From the NCBI GenBank assembly GCA_013141435.1, contig JABFQZ010000012.1, positions 124,001 through 188,000 on the forward strand: a stretch of 64,000 nt of DNA, written 5' to 3'. Positions 1 through 9,476 of the stretch are shown piece by piece; position 1 is the first letter of the stretch, and each line of letters begins with the position of its first letter. The notes below the pieces were generated by a model. It had not been told where the DNA came from and searched no databases. It saw only the letters and a list, made by a program, of their open reading frames with translations. A program made the position numbers and the translations under genes. Source of the stretch: Ferruginibacter sp. Lineage in GTDB: Bacteria > Bacteroidota > Bacteroidia > Chitinophagales > Chitinophagaceae.

Positions 1-285
1 AGAAACTTGCAGGTTTTTTATTTGTACCAATGGGAGCATGCTACAAGATAAAATAAAATGTAATAAGTTTTGAAAAAATAAATTACAATATTTTTTTGTA
101 CAATTTTGTTTCTATAGAGCTGATTAAAGTACAGCCAATGAGCATAGCAGTGATAATAGTGTAAATACTTTTTTGCCCCTTTTGGGGCAAAAAAGATTGT
201 AGTAAATAGCATTGTACAAATATATTACAATGTTTTGCAGCTAATGCTAAAAAAAATGCAAAATCTCATCTGTATTTTTTCAAAT
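1..285. other. AT-rich gene-free region at window start
   Basis: No convincing coding sequence is seen. The only track ORF (minus strand, 18..212) has a low-complexity composition and no family resemblance. The stretch contains one perfect inverted repeat, listed separately, and otherwise AT-rich sequence downstream of the minus-strand AMP nucleosidase gene. Confidence 0.6.
168..195. repeat. Perfect 12-bp inverted repeat with 4-nt loop
   Basis: CTTTTTTGCCCC, a TTTT loop and GGGGCAAAAAAG form a perfect hairpin. The T-run lies on the 5' side of the stem on both strands, so neither transcript would end the stem in a long U tract, as an intrinsic terminator normally does. It lies about 90 nt past the stop of the minus-strand amn gene and could still act as a 3'-end stabiliser or a weak terminator. 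Confidence 0.6.
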
Positions 286-1056
286 TTAAAATTGCAAATG
301 AGTTACTGTTAAGCCTCGGTTTATTAATTGTTTTAAAGAATCAATTCCAATTTTTAAATGATCTTCTACAAATTGTGTGGTAACGGCAATGTCGCTAGCT
401 TCGGTTTTTACGCCTTCGGGTATCATAGGGCTATCGCTTACTAGTAGCAATGCACCTGTAGGTATTTTGTTGTAAAAACCTACCGAAAATATGGTGGCTG
501 TTTCCATATCTATGGCATAAGCCCTTACTTTTTGAAGATATTCTTTAAAAATTTCGTCATGCTCCCAAACACGGCGGTTTGTGGTATAGCATACACCAGT
601 CCAGTAATCTTTTTCATAATCTCTAATGGTAGTAGATATTGCTTTTTGAAGAGCAAATGCTGGCAGTGCTGGTACTTCGGCAGGAAAATAATCGTTGCTG
701 GTACCTTCGCCTCTGATAGCTGCAATTGGCAAAATTAAATCGCCAATTTTGTTTCGCTTTTTTAATCCGCCACATTTGCCTAAAAATAAAACAGCTTTTG
801 GTTTTATGGCTGTAAGCAAATCCATTATAGTAGCTGCACCTGGGCTACCCATACCAAAATTAATAATGGTAATATTATTTGAAGTGGCGCATTGCATTGG
901 TCTATCTTTTCCGATAATTTCTACGTTGTTCCATTGGGCAAACATGGTTACATAATTACTAAAATTGGTAAGTAATATATACTCTCCAAAATTTGCCAAA
1001 GCGTTGCCAGTATAGCGTGGCAACCAATTTTCTACTATTTCTTCTTTTGATTTCAT
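286..1056 (-). CDS. amn: AMP nucleosidase, short catalytic form
   Basis: Predicted to hydrolyse AMP to adenine and ribose 5-phosphate in the cytoplasm, controlling adenylate levels. The 256-residue protein is a nucleoside phosphorylase superfamily domain: NFGMGSPGA at about 66-74, GKCGGL at 93-98, the purine/ribose-binding DMETAT at 183-188 and SDSP near 207. Enterobacterial AMN is almost twice as long because it carries an extra N-terminal regulatory domain; this form is catalytic domain only, as is usual in Bacteroidota. The start ATG is followed at once by a plausible N-terminus (MKSKEEIVEN). It is transcribed alone and divergently from guaA, so two purine-nucleotide genes share one intergenic region. 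A related purine or uridine phosphorylase is possible but fits less well. Confidence 0.85.
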   Translation of the reverse strand: MKSKEEIVENWLPRYTGNALANFGEYILLTNFSNYVTMFAQWNNVEIIGKDRPMQCATSNNITIINFGMGSPGAATIMDLLTAIKPKAVLFLGKCGGLKKRNKIGDLILPIAAIRGEGTSNDYFPAEVPALPAFALQKAISTTIRDYEKDYWTGVCYTTNRRVWEHDEIFKEYLQKVRAYAIDMETATIFSVGFYNKIPTGALLLVSDSPMIPEGVKTEASDIAVTTQFVEDHLKIGIDSLKQLINRGLTVTHLQF

Positions 1057-1192
1057 ATTTTAATAATTCAATTAAAGTTACAACTTTTTTTTAAAATGAA
1101 TATTTGTTATTTAATTACTAGAAAATTAATGTGTTATATAAGGTAGGCTGACAATATTATTGTCGCAAAAAAAAATTACTTTTGCCAAAATT

Positions 1193-2728
1193 ATGACAGA
1201 TAAAATATTAATACTTGATTTTGGCTCCCAATATACCCAACTTATAGCCCGAGTTGTTAGAGAAGCCAATGTTTATTGTGAAATAATTCCATTTCAAAAT
1301 GAAATTGTGTTTGATTCATATTTGAAAGGTGTAATATTATCGGGCTCACCTTGTAGTGTAAACGAAACTAATGCACCAATAATTGATATTGAGGCAATTG
1401 CTTCAAAAGTACCCGTACTAGGTATATGCTATGGTGCACAACTTACTGCAAAAATATTTGGCGGAGAGGTAGCAAAAAGTAATAAAAGAGAATACGGTAG
1501 GGCATTATTAAATATTGTTTGCGAAAATTTATTAATGGACGGTTTGCCAACCACATCGCAGGTATGGATGAGCCATAGTGATAGTATAAAAACTTTGCCA
1601 AAAGGGTTTAATTTAATTGGAAATACGGATAGTATTCCAATTGCTGCTTTTGTAAATGATAAAGAATCTAAAAATGCTATTTATGGTTTACAGTTTCACC
1701 CCGAAGTGTACCACTCGGCCGAAGGCAAAAAAATGATTGATAATTTTTTGGTAAAAATATGTGGTTGCAAAAAAGATTGGACAGCAGCACATTTTATTAC
1801 CGAAACGGTAGAAAATTTAAAAACACAATTAGGCAATAGCAAAGTAGTAATGGGCTTGAGCGGTGGTGTAGATAGTACTGTTGCTGCCACACTTTTGCAT
1901 AAAGCAATAGGCAAAAATTTGTATGGTATTTTTGTAAATAATGGCTTGCTTCGCAAAAATGAATTTGAAGAAGTACTAGAAATATACAATAAACTTGGGC
2001 TAAATGTAAAGGGTGTAGATGCCTCGGCTCATTTTTACAAAAAACTAGCTGATAAAACTGACCCAGAAGAAAAACGTAAAGCTATAGGTAGTAGTTTTAT
2101 TGATATTTTTGAAGAAGAAGCTAAGAAATTATCAGATATTACTTACTTGGGGCAAGGTACAATTTACCCAGATGTTATAGAATCGGCTGCAGTAAATGGC
2201 TTGGCAATAACGATAAAATCGCACCACAATGTAGGAGGCTTACCCGAAAAAATGCACTTGAAAATTGTAGAACCTTTGAGAGCATTGTTTAAAGATGAGG
2301 TTCGTAAAATAGGTGCAGAACTTGGCATACCTACAGATATATTAGGAAGGCATCCTTTTCCTGGACCTGGGCTTGGTATAAGAATACTTGGCGATGTAAC
2401 TGAAGAAAAGGTACGATTATTGCAGGAAGCAGATGCAGTGTATACCAACTTGCTAAAAAAACACCAGTTATACGATAAAGTGTGGCAAGCAGGTACTATT
2501 TTGTTGCCTGTAAAAAGTGTAGGTGTTATGGGAGATGAGCGTACGTATGAATTTACAATTGCATTAAGAGCTGTAACATCTGTGGATGGTATGACAGCAG
2601 ATTGGGCACATTTACCATACGATTTTTTGGCAGAAGTGAGCAATGAAATTATAAATAATGTAAAAGGTATAAATAGAGTGGTATATGATATTAGTAGTAA
2701 GCCACCAGCTACGATAGAGTGGGAGTAG
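1193..2728 (+). CDS. guaA: GMP synthase (glutamine-hydrolysing)
   Basis: Converts XMP, glutamine and ATP to GMP, the last step of guanine nucleotide synthesis. From the ATG at 1193 the protein has 511 residues. An N-terminal class I glutamine amidotransferase shows LDFGSQYTQ near 9, nucleophile Cys79 in LGICYGAQ, and His169/Glu171 in QFHPEV. The ATP pyrophosphatase P-loop SGGVDS is at about 223-228. The C-terminal dimerisation domain has [11 protein letters not shown] and the usual PPATIEWE end. The track starts at a TTG at 1160, adding 11 residues that do not resemble the family; the ATG before [10 protein letters not shown] is preferred. TACTTTTG at 1177-1184 could be the -7 box, which would put transcription start very close to the ATG and rules against the TTG start. 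Confidence 0.97.
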   Translation: MTDKILILDFGSQYTQLIARVVREANVYCEIIPFQNEIVFDSYLKGVILSGSPCSVNETNAPIIDIEAIASKVPVLGICYGAQLTAKIFGGEVAKSNKREYGRALLNIVCENLLMDGLPTTSQVWMSHSDSIKTLPKGFNLIGNTDSIPIAAFVNDKESKNAIYGLQFHPEVYHSAEGKKMIDNFLVKICGCKKDWTAAHFITETVENLKTQLGNSKVVMGLSGGVDSTVAATLLHKAIGKNLYGIFVNNGLLRKNEFEEVLEIYNKLGLNVKGVDASAHFYKKLADKTDPEEKRKAIGSSFIDIFEEEAKKLSDITYLGQGTIYPDVIESAAVNGLAITIKSHHNVGGLPEKMHLKIVEPLRALFKDEVRKIGAELGIPTDILGRHPFPGPGLGIRILGDVTEEKVRLLQEADAVYTNLLKKHQLYDKVWQAGTILLPVKSVGVMGDERTYEFTIALRAVTSVDGMTADWAHLPYDFLAEVSNEIINNVKGINRVVYDISSKPPATIEWE

Positions 2729-2733
2729 ATTTA

Positions 2734-2775
2734 TTAGTATTGAATATTTAGTATTGAGTATTTAGTATTAAGATG
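2734..2775 (+). repeat. Repeat family A, copy 1 (TAGTATTGAG-type tandem)
   Basis: Three head-to-tail, slightly diverged units of the TAGTATTGAGTAT type begin 6 nt after the guaA stop. They are followed by a second simple pattern of ACTGAACATTGAACATT type. The same unit occurs beside proS, the acyl-CoA carboxylase gene and the acyl-CoA mutase gene. Confidence 0.75.
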
Positions 2776-2869
2776 CTTTATTAAACACTGAACATTGAAC
2801 ATTAACTTTGAATATTTATACGTGCATTCGTAGCTGATATAGTTACAAAATTTAAAAGAAACCAACCAA

Positions 2870-4045
2870 ATGACAAAAAAAATTACACTTTTTAGTATTG
2901 CAATTTTGCTAAGTATTACAAGTACATTTTTGTATGCACAAGTAGTGCCAACAAAAAATTACAAAGTGGCTATATTTTCGCCATTATATTTAGATTCTGC
3001 TTTTGATGGCACTTTTTATAAATATGCTAAAGGAGTCCCTAAGTTTACCCAACCTGGGTTCGATTTTGTACAAGGTGCTAAAATTGCATTAGATAGTTTG
3101 CCTTTATCAAAAGGTACTATTAAAGCAAATGTTTATGATAGCAAAGCCGAATTGGAAAACATAAGTTGGTTAATAAAAAATGGGAGATTAGACAGTTTGG
3201 ATATGATTATAGGCTCGGTAAAAGATGCTGAGTTATTACAACTTGCCACATTTGCTAAGCAAAAAAATATACCATTTATTTCGGCTACATCACCAAGTGA
3301 TGGAGGTATTACTGCTAACCCATTTTTTGTAATGCAAAATGCTACTTTGAGGGCACATTGCGAAAGCATTTATAGTTACATTATGCAAAAACATGGTACC
3401 GATAAAATTTACTTATGCCGCCAAAAAGGTGGTCAAGAAGATAAGATTGCCAGTTATTTTAAAAGTATAAATGAAAGAGATGGAATGCCTTTGTTAGCAA
3501 TAGAAACTATAAATTTTACCGATGATTATGCTACCTTAAAAGATAAATTGGATAGTAACCGCACATCAGTAATAATTGGAGCTAGCCTCAATGATGATTT
3601 TGCCAAAGAATTGGTAAATGCTAGCTTTGATATATCTAAATCTTACCCATTGGAGGTTATTGGAATGCCAAATTGGGAGTCTTTCTCGGAATTAAAAACA
3701 ATTACTTTAAAGGAATTTCCAATTGTATGCACTGCAGCATATTACAATCCAAAAACAGATATTTATAGTAAAAAAATTCAAACTGCTTTTAATAAAAAAT
3801 TTAAAGGAAATGCAAGCGAAATGGTATGTAAAGGTTTTGAATCGGTTTATGTATTTGTAAATCTTTTAACCAAATATCCTAACGATTTTACCAGCCATTT
3901 AAACGATAATGGAAATAAAATTGTAACCGATTTTAATTTTAAACCTGTTTACCTAAATAAAAATAATGCTATACCCGATTATTTTGAGAATAAGCATGTT
4001 TATTTAATGAAAATACTAAATGGAAAGTTTGTAAGGGCTTGGTAA
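2870..4045 (+). CDS. Secreted periplasmic-binding-fold (type I) protein
   Basis: A 391-residue exported protein with a signal peptide of about 23 residues ending in FLYAQ. The rest resembles the receptor-family ligand-binding fold (branched-chain amino-acid binding protein LivJ type): an N-terminal YKVAIFSPLYLDSAFDG strand, an 'IIGSVKDAE' segment, then 'IPFISATSPSDGG', where these proteins name alternative substrate states. Many Bacteroidota relatives carry N-terminal LysM repeats; none is seen here. No ABC permease or ATPase genes are nearby, so transport is not supported by context. It may bind a small ligand or peptidoglycan fragment in the periplasm. The substrate is unknown. Confidence 0.7.
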   Translation: MTKKITLFSIAILLSITSTFLYAQVVPTKNYKVAIFSPLYLDSAFDGTFYKYAKGVPKFTQPGFDFVQGAKIALDSLPLSKGTIKANVYDSKAELENISWLIKNGRLDSLDMIIGSVKDAELLQLATFAKQKNIPFISATSPSDGGITANPFFVMQNATLRAHCESIYSYIMQKHGTDKIYLCRQKGGQEDKIASYFKSINERDGMPLLAIETINFTDDYATLKDKLDSNRTSVIIGASLNDDFAKELVNASFDISKSYPLEVIGMPNWESFSELKTITLKEFPIVCTAAYYNPKTDIYSKKIQTAFNKKFKGNASEMVCKGFESVYVFVNLLTKYPNDFTSHLNDNGNKIVTDFNFKPVYLNKNNAIPDYFENKHVYLMKILNGKFVRAW

Positions 4046-4062
4046 GTTACTTTTTGATATTC

Positions 4063-4611
4063 CTATTTATTTTTTGTAACATGATTTTTACAAAATGTAT
4101 TAAAACTTATAGTGTCAAATTTTTCTGCTATAGTTTTTCCTAATTCAAATTGCAAAAAAGTATTATTTTCAAAATCTAGTGAAAGTACATTGTCTTTTAA
4201 AATAACTTGGTTAAGTTGCTGCCAAGTATATTTTTTTACAGGAAATGATGGGTAATAGATTCCAACATTTGAAAATTTTATTATAGTTGGCTTGTTTGCA
4301 AAAAAACCAAAAATGCCAAAAAAGATTTGAAAAACGCCTAGCCATATATTTCCAAAAAATAACCACAAAATTGCATTTAAAATAATCGAAATTTCAATAT
4401 TTGGCGAAGAAATATGTTTTTTATTAAGTAAATAATAAAACCATGCTATTGCATGTAAGAGTAAGCCTATAGTGGCTATTAAGGAAAAGTATCCACTTGT
4501 TTGAATTAGTACATAGCCAAAACCTACAAAATTTAAAGTGAGTATTATAAACGTAACTATATTGTAGGTCTTCTTTTTTTCGTTTGGTATTTCTATTTCA
4601 AATTGGTTCAA
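4063..4611 (-). CDS. Small membrane protein of unknown function
   Basis: A 182-residue protein not assigned to a named family. Three hydrophobic segments (about 17-38, 42-61 and 72-100) are followed by a soluble C-terminal part with alternating strands ('YTWQQLNQVILKDNVLSLDFE') that could be a PH-like domain, as in other small bacterial proteins of this layout (inference). The first codon in the track is TTG, one base after the stop of the upstream arginase-family gene, and no ATG is available nearby, so translation is probably coupled to that gene. Function unknown. Confidence 0.65.
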   Translation of the reverse strand: MNQFEIEIPNEKKKTYNIVTFIILTLNFVGFGYVLIQTSGYFSLIATIGLLLHAIAWFYYLLNKKHISSPNIEISIILNAILWLFFGNIWLGVFQIFFGIFGFFANKPTIIKFSNVGIYYPSFPVKKYTWQQLNQVILKDNVLSLDFENNTFLQFELGKTIAEKFDTISFNTFCKNHVTKNK

Positions 4612-4612
4612 C

Positions 4613-5656
4613 TTAAATATTACTTGAAGTTAAAATATTACAAAGTTTATATAGTATTCTTGCTCCAACATTTTCATCCCACTCATTATGGCTTACGCCT
4701 ATTTCGTTTAAGTCGAAACCTATAATTTTACGACCACTTTGCATTACTTTTTTAAATAAATAAAATATTTCTTGTACTTCGAAACCACCATGTACAGGCG
4801 TGCCAGTATGTGGGCAAAGCATAGGTTTTAACCCATCAATATCAAAACTTATAAAAACATTTTGCGGCAATTGGTTTATAATTTCTTCTACAATATTTTT
4901 CCATAAATCGCCTTCGTACATTCTTTCTTTTATGTCTTTATCAAAAAAAGTGCTAATTCTTCCATTGCTATTACACATATAATCAAACTCCTCATCGCAG
5001 AAATCTCTAATGCCTACTTGTACCAGTTTTTTTATTTGAGAAATTTCTTGTAAAGCATTATACATTATTGATGCATGCGAATAGTTAAAACCTTCATATG
5101 CTTTTCTCAAATCCATATGTGCATCTATTTGTAAAATTCCAAAATCTATATAATGCTCAGCAATTGCTTTTAAATAGCCAAATGGTGTACTGTGATCGCC
5201 TCCTAAAAGACCAACCAGCTTACCTTTGCTTAGTAAATCTTTTGTTTGCTCATACACCCAATTATTTAGAAATACACTGCCTTCATTTATTTCTCTAAGT
5301 GTTTTGCACATAAACTTATTATCGGCTACGGCATCTCCCTGTTCGATATAACTAATATACAATTCAGCTTCTTTTCTTAAATAATCGCTTTTTGTAAGTA
5401 TTTTTTTATCTGTTTTGCGCATATAAAAACCTTGTTTCCAAAGGTCTTTATATTCGGGGTCAAATAAATCTACTTGCAAGCTAGCTACAAATACATGATC
5501 GGCAGCTCTTGCTGTGCCTGCATTGTAGCTTACTGTTACTTCCCATGGCACTGGAAGTATCACTAGCTTAGCTTCGTCTTCAGAAAACGGAAGACCAAAA
5601 ATATTATTATTGGGGTTACCTAAATCGTTTGGATTAAAAAGCGACAAATCTGCCAT
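4613..5656 (-). CDS. Arginase/agmatinase-family ureohydrolase
   Basis: A 347-residue binuclear manganese hydrolase of the arginase, agmatinase and formimidoylglutamase family. The metal-binding motifs are present: GGDHS, DAHMD and SFDIDGLKP, which supply the His and Asp ligands. The insertion 'LRKAYEGFNYSHASI' replaces the usual substrate loop, so the substrate (agmatine, formiminoglutamate, guanidinobutyrate or another guanidine) cannot be set from sequence. Because hutH and hutU lie 18 kb away, a formimidoylglutamase role is conceivable, but the separate location and Bacteroidota relatives point rather to the 'agmatinase family' group. It heads a two-gene unit with the membrane protein downstream. 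Confidence 0.85.
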   Translation of the reverse strand: MADLSLFNPNDLGNPNNNIFGLPFSEDEAKLVILPVPWEVTVSYNAGTARAADHVFVASLQVDLFDPEYKDLWKQGFYMRKTDKKILTKSDYLRKEAELYISYIEQGDAVADNKFMCKTLREINEGSVFLNNWVYEQTKDLLSKGKLVGLLGGDHSTPFGYLKAIAEHYIDFGILQIDAHMDLRKAYEGFNYSHASIMYNALQEISQIKKLVQVGIRDFCDEEFDYMCNSNGRISTFFDKDIKERMYEGDLWKNIVEEIINQLPQNVFISFDIDGLKPMLCPHTGTPVHGGFEVQEIFYLFKKVMQSGRKIIGFDLNEIGVSHNEWDENVGARILYKLCNILTSSNI

Positions 5657-5949
5657 GCTATGGTTATTAAATTTTTACAAAGATAAATGAGAGTAATGGA
5701 ATAATAGTAGAAGATTTTGTAAAAATAGTTGCCGTTTTACTGGTTTTGTAGAAAGTTTTTTATACTAATAGAAAATAATATAAATCTTTTTTACAAGAAA
5801 AAATTATCACTGATAAAATTACAAAAGAAAAAATTCTTTTCATTCTATCATGTTTTGGGTTGTAAATAAAAAAATAATCTACAAATTATTATAGTCATAA
5901 AAAAATAAATATAAAGCTAATAGCTTATTCATTTTCAAATTATCTATTG

Positions 5950-7428
5950 CTAATACGCCCTTGCAAATAAAACCCTTTCTGTGCTGGGGTTTCCGCTCAA
6001 TACGCAAATACCATTTTCTTGTTTATTATTTAAAGGAATACATCTTATTGTAGCCTTTGTAAGTTCTTTTATCTTTTCTTCGGTTTCGGCAGTGCCATCC
6101 CAATGAGCAGATATAAATCCGGCTTTTTCATCTAATACTTTTACAAATTCATCCCAAGTATTTACTTCGGTAATATTTTCGTTTCTAAAAGCAAGTGCTC
6201 TATCAAAAATATTTTGTTGTATTTCGTTCAATAAATTCTTTAAATAATCTACAATTCCATCTACCGAAATCGTTTGTTTTTCTTTTGTATCTCTACGAGC
6301 CACTTCTACATTATTATTTTCCAAATCTCTCATACCAATAGCTACTCTAATTGGCACACCTTTTAATTCATATTCAGCAAATTTCCAACCGGGTCTTGCA
6401 TTGTCACTATCATCGTATTTTACCCTCACACCCAATAATTTCAAAGCATTCATAATACTTTGAGCCTTTTCATCTATTACAGGTTTGCTTTCTTCGCCTT
6501 TGTATATTGGCACTATTACAATTTGTATTGGGGCAATTTTTGGTGGCATTACCAAACCTTGGTCGTCGCTATGTGCCATAATTAAAGCACCTATTAACCT
6601 TGTAGATACACCCCAACTTGTAGCCCACACGTACTCTAATTTGTTATTTTTATCGCTAAATTTTACATCAAAAGCTTTGGCAAAATTTTGACCAAGAAAA
6701 TGTGAAGTACCAGCTTGTAATGCTTTACCATCTTGCATTAATGCTTCTATACAATAAGTATCTTCGGCACCGGCAAAACGTTCGCTGGCTGTTTTTGCAC
6801 CTTTTATTACTGGCACAGCCATATACTGCTCTACAAAATCGGCATATACATTTACCATTTTTACAGTTTCTTCTACCGCTTCTTCTTTTGTAGCATGTGC
6901 CGTATGACCTTCTTGCCACAAAAATTCGGCTGTACGCAAAAATAACCGAGTACGCATTTCCCAACGCACTACATTAGCCCATTGGTTTATAAGTAATGGT
7001 AAGTCTCTGTAAGATTGTATCCACCCTTTGTAAGTGTTCCAAATTATAGCTTCGCTTGTAGGCCTTACTACTAGCTCTTCTTCTAGTTTTGCATCGGGAT
7101 CCACAATCAATTTTCCTTTATTGTTTGGGTCGGCTTTTAAGCGATAATGTGTTACAACAGCACATTCTTTCGCAAAGCCTTCGGCGTTGGTTTCTTCAGC
7201 TTCAAACAAGCTCTTAGGTACAAATAATGGAAAGTATGCATTTACATGCCCTGTATCCTTAAACATTTTATCTAATTGGTCACGCATGTTTTCCCATAAA
7301 GCATATCCGTAGGGCTTTATAACCATACACCCTCGTACTGCCGAATGGTCAGCAAGCTGGCTTTTTACCACTAATTCATTATACCATTCCGAATAGTTAT
7401 CGGCTCTTTTTGTAAGTTCTTTGCTCAT
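5950..7428 (-). CDS. proS: Prolyl-tRNA synthetase, archaeal/eukaryote-like type
   Basis: Attaches proline to tRNA-Pro. The 492-residue class II enzyme lacks the large editing insertion of the long bacterial ProRS and ends in the aromatic ARAY tail typical of the shorter type. Visible motifs include [32 protein letters not shown] (motif 2 region), [15 protein letters not shown] (motif 3 region) and an anticodon-binding domain from about residue 290. The start ATG lies within 8 nt of repeat family A copy 2, so that repeat would be in the mRNA leader. Transcribed alone. Confidence 0.95.
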   Translation of the reverse strand: MSKELTKRADNYSEWYNELVVKSQLADHSAVRGCMVIKPYGYALWENMRDQLDKMFKDTGHVNAYFPLFVPKSLFEAEETNAEGFAKECAVVTHYRLKADPNNKGKLIVDPDAKLEEELVVRPTSEAIIWNTYKGWIQSYRDLPLLINQWANVVRWEMRTRLFLRTAEFLWQEGHTAHATKEEAVEETVKMVNVYADFVEQYMAVPVIKGAKTASERFAGAEDTYCIEALMQDGKALQAGTSHFLGQNFAKAFDVKFSDKNNKLEYVWATSWGVSTRLIGALIMAHSDDQGLVMPPKIAPIQIVIVPIYKGEESKPVIDEKAQSIMNALKLLGVRVKYDDSDNARPGWKFAEYELKGVPIRVAIGMRDLENNNVEVARRDTKEKQTISVDGIVDYLKNLLNEIQQNIFDRALAFRNENITEVNTWDEFVKVLDEKAGFISAHWDGTAETEEKIKELTKATIRCIPLNNKQENGICVLSGNPSTERVLFARAY

Positions 7429-7435
7429 GCTTTTC

Positions 7436-7467
7436 TAGTATTGAGTATGTAGTATTGAGTACTAAGA
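7436..7467 (+). repeat. Repeat family A, copy 2
   Basis: Two TAGTATTGAG units, immediately upstream of the minus-strand proS start. The 24 bases at 7436-7459 match the reverse complement of 7741-7764 with one mismatch, so copies 2 and 3 face each other as inverted repeats. Confidence 0.8.
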
Positions 7468-7540
7468 TTGGTCTCAGAAAACTCAAACTCCCTTTTTTAT
7501 ATTAATGTTTGTTTCTTTTTTGTCCAAACAAAGAAGCAGC

Positions 7541-7650
7541 TATATTGAGCTTCATTGGCGTCGCACTCTTGTACAGAATATCTTAATTCAGCTTTAATTG
7601 TGCAGCTTGGAATGCAGCGAAGATAAGAAAGGATAAGAATTTTTATGGAG
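7541..7650. repeat. GC-richer block, possible dispersed element
   Basis: This part (containing TTGGCGTCGCACTCTTGTAC) is distinctly richer in G and C than the AT-rich intergenic sequence around it. It has the look of a dispersed Bacteroidota intergenic element, but only one copy is present in the window, so repetition is inferred and not shown. Confidence 0.3.
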
Positions 7651-7735
7651 ATAAATATTAACCAAAAAAAAGAATTTTTTATCATCTATAAAGTAAAAAA
7701 CAAATTCATAATGTAATTTCTACTTTCATAGTGCT

Positions 7736-7770
7736 AAAATCTCAATACTAAATACTCAATACTAAGTACT
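7736..7770 (-). repeat. Repeat family A, copy 3 (inverted)
   Basis: CTCAATACTAAATACTCAAT followed by ACTAAGTACT, the reverse orientation of copies 1 and 2. It ends about 30 nt upstream of the carboxylase start. In the sense of the downstream gene it reads CTCAATACT, the same sense as copies 2 and 4 relative to proS and the mutase gene. Confidence 0.8.
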
Positions 7771-7802
7771 ATTCCCTAAATTGCCATTCATAAAAAAGCA
7801 AA

Positions 7803-9431
7803 ATGGATATTCAATTTAATAAAAACGAAGATGAACAAAAACTTGCTTGGAGTGCAGTAAAACACCAGCTAGAAAAAATATACGAAGGTGGAGGATTAAA
7901 GAGCCAAGCAAAACAAAAAGAAAAAAACAAATTGGTAGCCCGTGAGCGTATTGCTTACCTCTGCGATGATGATAAACCATTTATAGAAATTGGAGCATTT
8001 GCAGGATTTGAAATGTACGAAGAATATGGTGGTTGCCCAGCTGGCGGCACTGTGAGTGGTATTGGGTATGTAAGCGGTAGGCAATGTGTAATTATAGCAA
8101 ACGACCAAACCGTAAAAGCAGGCGCTTGGTTTCCCATAACTGGTAAAAAAAATTTAAGAATGCAAGAAATTGCAATGGAAAATCATTTGCCAGTAATTTA
8201 TATTGTAGATAGTGCTGGTGTTTTTTTACCTATGCAAGACGAAATTTTTCCTGATAAAGAGAATTTTGGCCGAATATTTAGAAACAATGCAAAAATGAGT
8301 GCCATGGGTATTACACAAATAGCAGCTGTAACAGGTGCATGTGTAGCTGGTGGAGCATACTTACCCATAATGAGCGATGAAACACTTATGGTAGAAGGAG
8401 CTGGTTCTATTTTTTTGGCAGGACCATATTTAGTAAAAGCAGCAGTAGGAGAAGATACCAATGCCGAAAACCTTGGTGGAGCTGCTATGCACAACGAAAT
8501 AAGCGGCGTAGCCGATTATAAATTTAAAACCGAACAAGCATGCCTTGATAGAGTAAAAAGCATAATAAGTAAACTTGGCAAAAAGCAAGAAGCAGGTTTT
8601 AATAGAATAGCGCCACAATTACCATCAAAAAAAATGGAAGATATTTATGGTATTTTATCTGCCGATAATAGTAAGCCATACGATGTGCTTGAAGTAATAA
8701 ATACTATTGTAGATGCCAATAGTTTTGATGAATTTAAGCAAGATTATGGTAAAACAATAGTATGTGGTTATGCAAGGGTAAATGGGTGGGCTGTAGGTAT
8801 AGTAGCAAACCAAAGGCTAGTTATAAAATCGAAAAAAGGCGAAATGCAATTAGGCGGTGTAATTTATAACGATAGTGCCGATAAAGCAGCTAGGTTTATT
8901 ATGAATTGTAACCAAAAAAAAATACCATTAGTTTTTTTGCAAGATGTAACAGGCTTTATGGTAGGTAGCAGAAGCGAACACAGTGGCATTATAAAAGATG
9001 GAGCAAAACTGGTAAATGCTGTAGCTAACAGTGTAGTGCCTAAAATTACAATAATTATAGGCAACTCTTATGGGGCAGGCAATTATGCCATGTGTGGCAA
9101 AGCCTACGACCCTCGATTTATATATGCTTGGCCAGGGGCAAAAATAGCTGTTATGGGAGGAGAACAAGCTGCTAAAACCATGTTGCAAATACAAGTAGCA
9201 GCTATGAAAGCAAAAGGGCAAGATGTAACTGCCGAAGAAGAAAAAACTATTTTAGATAAAATTACCAATAAATATTTAGCACAAACTAAAGCACAATACG
9301 CAGCTGCACGTTTATGGGTAGATGCCATAATAAACCCAATAGAAACTAGAAATATAATTAGCGAAGGTATTGCTGCTGCAAATAATAATTGGAAAATAGA
9401 TGAGTTTAAGGTAGGTGTTTTTCAGGTTTAG
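7803..9431 (+). CDS. Acyl-CoA carboxylase beta subunit (methylcrotonyl-CoA type)
   Basis: Carboxyltransferase subunit of a biotin-dependent acyl-CoA carboxylase, 542 residues. It has two crotonase-fold halves: the N-terminal half shows AGGAYLPIMSDE and GTVSGIGYVSGR; the C-terminal half shows GFMVGSRSEHSGIIKDGAK, IIGNSYGAGNYAMCG and AVMGGEQAA. The GNYAMCG/YAWPGA/MGGEQAA run is most like methylcrotonyl-CoA or geranyl-CoA carboxylase beta chains, pointing to leucine breakdown, though propionyl-CoA carboxylases are related. No biotin carboxylase/biotin carrier alpha subunit is adjacent, which is unusual because these genes are often paired. Cytoplasmic. Confidence 0.85.
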   Translation: MDIQFNKNEDEQKLAWSAVKHQLEKIYEGGGLKSQAKQKEKNKLVARERIAYLCDDDKPFIEIGAFAGFEMYEEYGGCPAGGTVSGIGYVSGRQCVIIANDQTVKAGAWFPITGKKNLRMQEIAMENHLPVIYIVDSAGVFLPMQDEIFPDKENFGRIFRNNAKMSAMGITQIAAVTGACVAGGAYLPIMSDETLMVEGAGSIFLAGPYLVKAAVGEDTNAENLGGAAMHNEISGVADYKFKTEQACLDRVKSIISKLGKKQEAGFNRIAPQLPSKKMEDIYGILSADNSKPYDVLEVINTIVDANSFDEFKQDYGKTIVCGYARVNGWAVGIVANQRLVIKSKKGEMQLGGVIYNDSADKAARFIMNCNQKKIPLVFLQDVTGFMVGSRSEHSGIIKDGAKLVNAVANSVVPKITIIIGNSYGAGNYAMCGKAYDPRFIYAWPGAKIAVMGGEQAAKTMLQIQVAAMKAKGQDVTAEEEKTILDKITNKYLAQTKAQYAAARLWVDAIINPIETRNIISEGIAAANNNWKIDEFKVGVFQV

Positions 9432-9476
9432 ATAGCTTAATCCTACTTTGCTTAAATTTCATAAAAAAATAGCAAT

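Larger units (their letters stand above)
7429..7802. other. 374-nt gene-free segment bounded by inverted repeats
   Basis: Between the divergent proS and acyl-CoA carboxylase genes. It holds two oppositely oriented copies of repeat family A at its edges and a locally GC-richer block in the middle. The track ORF at 7497..7685 has no support as a gene. Promoters for both flanking genes should be here, but no full TTTG-N19-TAnnTTTG pair was found. Confidence 0.6.

Noticed and set aside
168-195. Intrinsic terminator for amn
   Set aside because: The T-run is on the 5' side of the stem on both strands, so there is no U tract after the hairpin.
2164-2643. 159-residue ORF antisense to guaA
   Set aside because: Shadow frame of a highly conserved gene; no independent motif.
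7497-7685. 62-residue minus-strand ORF upstream of proS
   Set aside because: It lies inside the segment bounded by family A repeats, has no recognisable domain, and its translation follows the GC-richer block and not a protein-like pattern.
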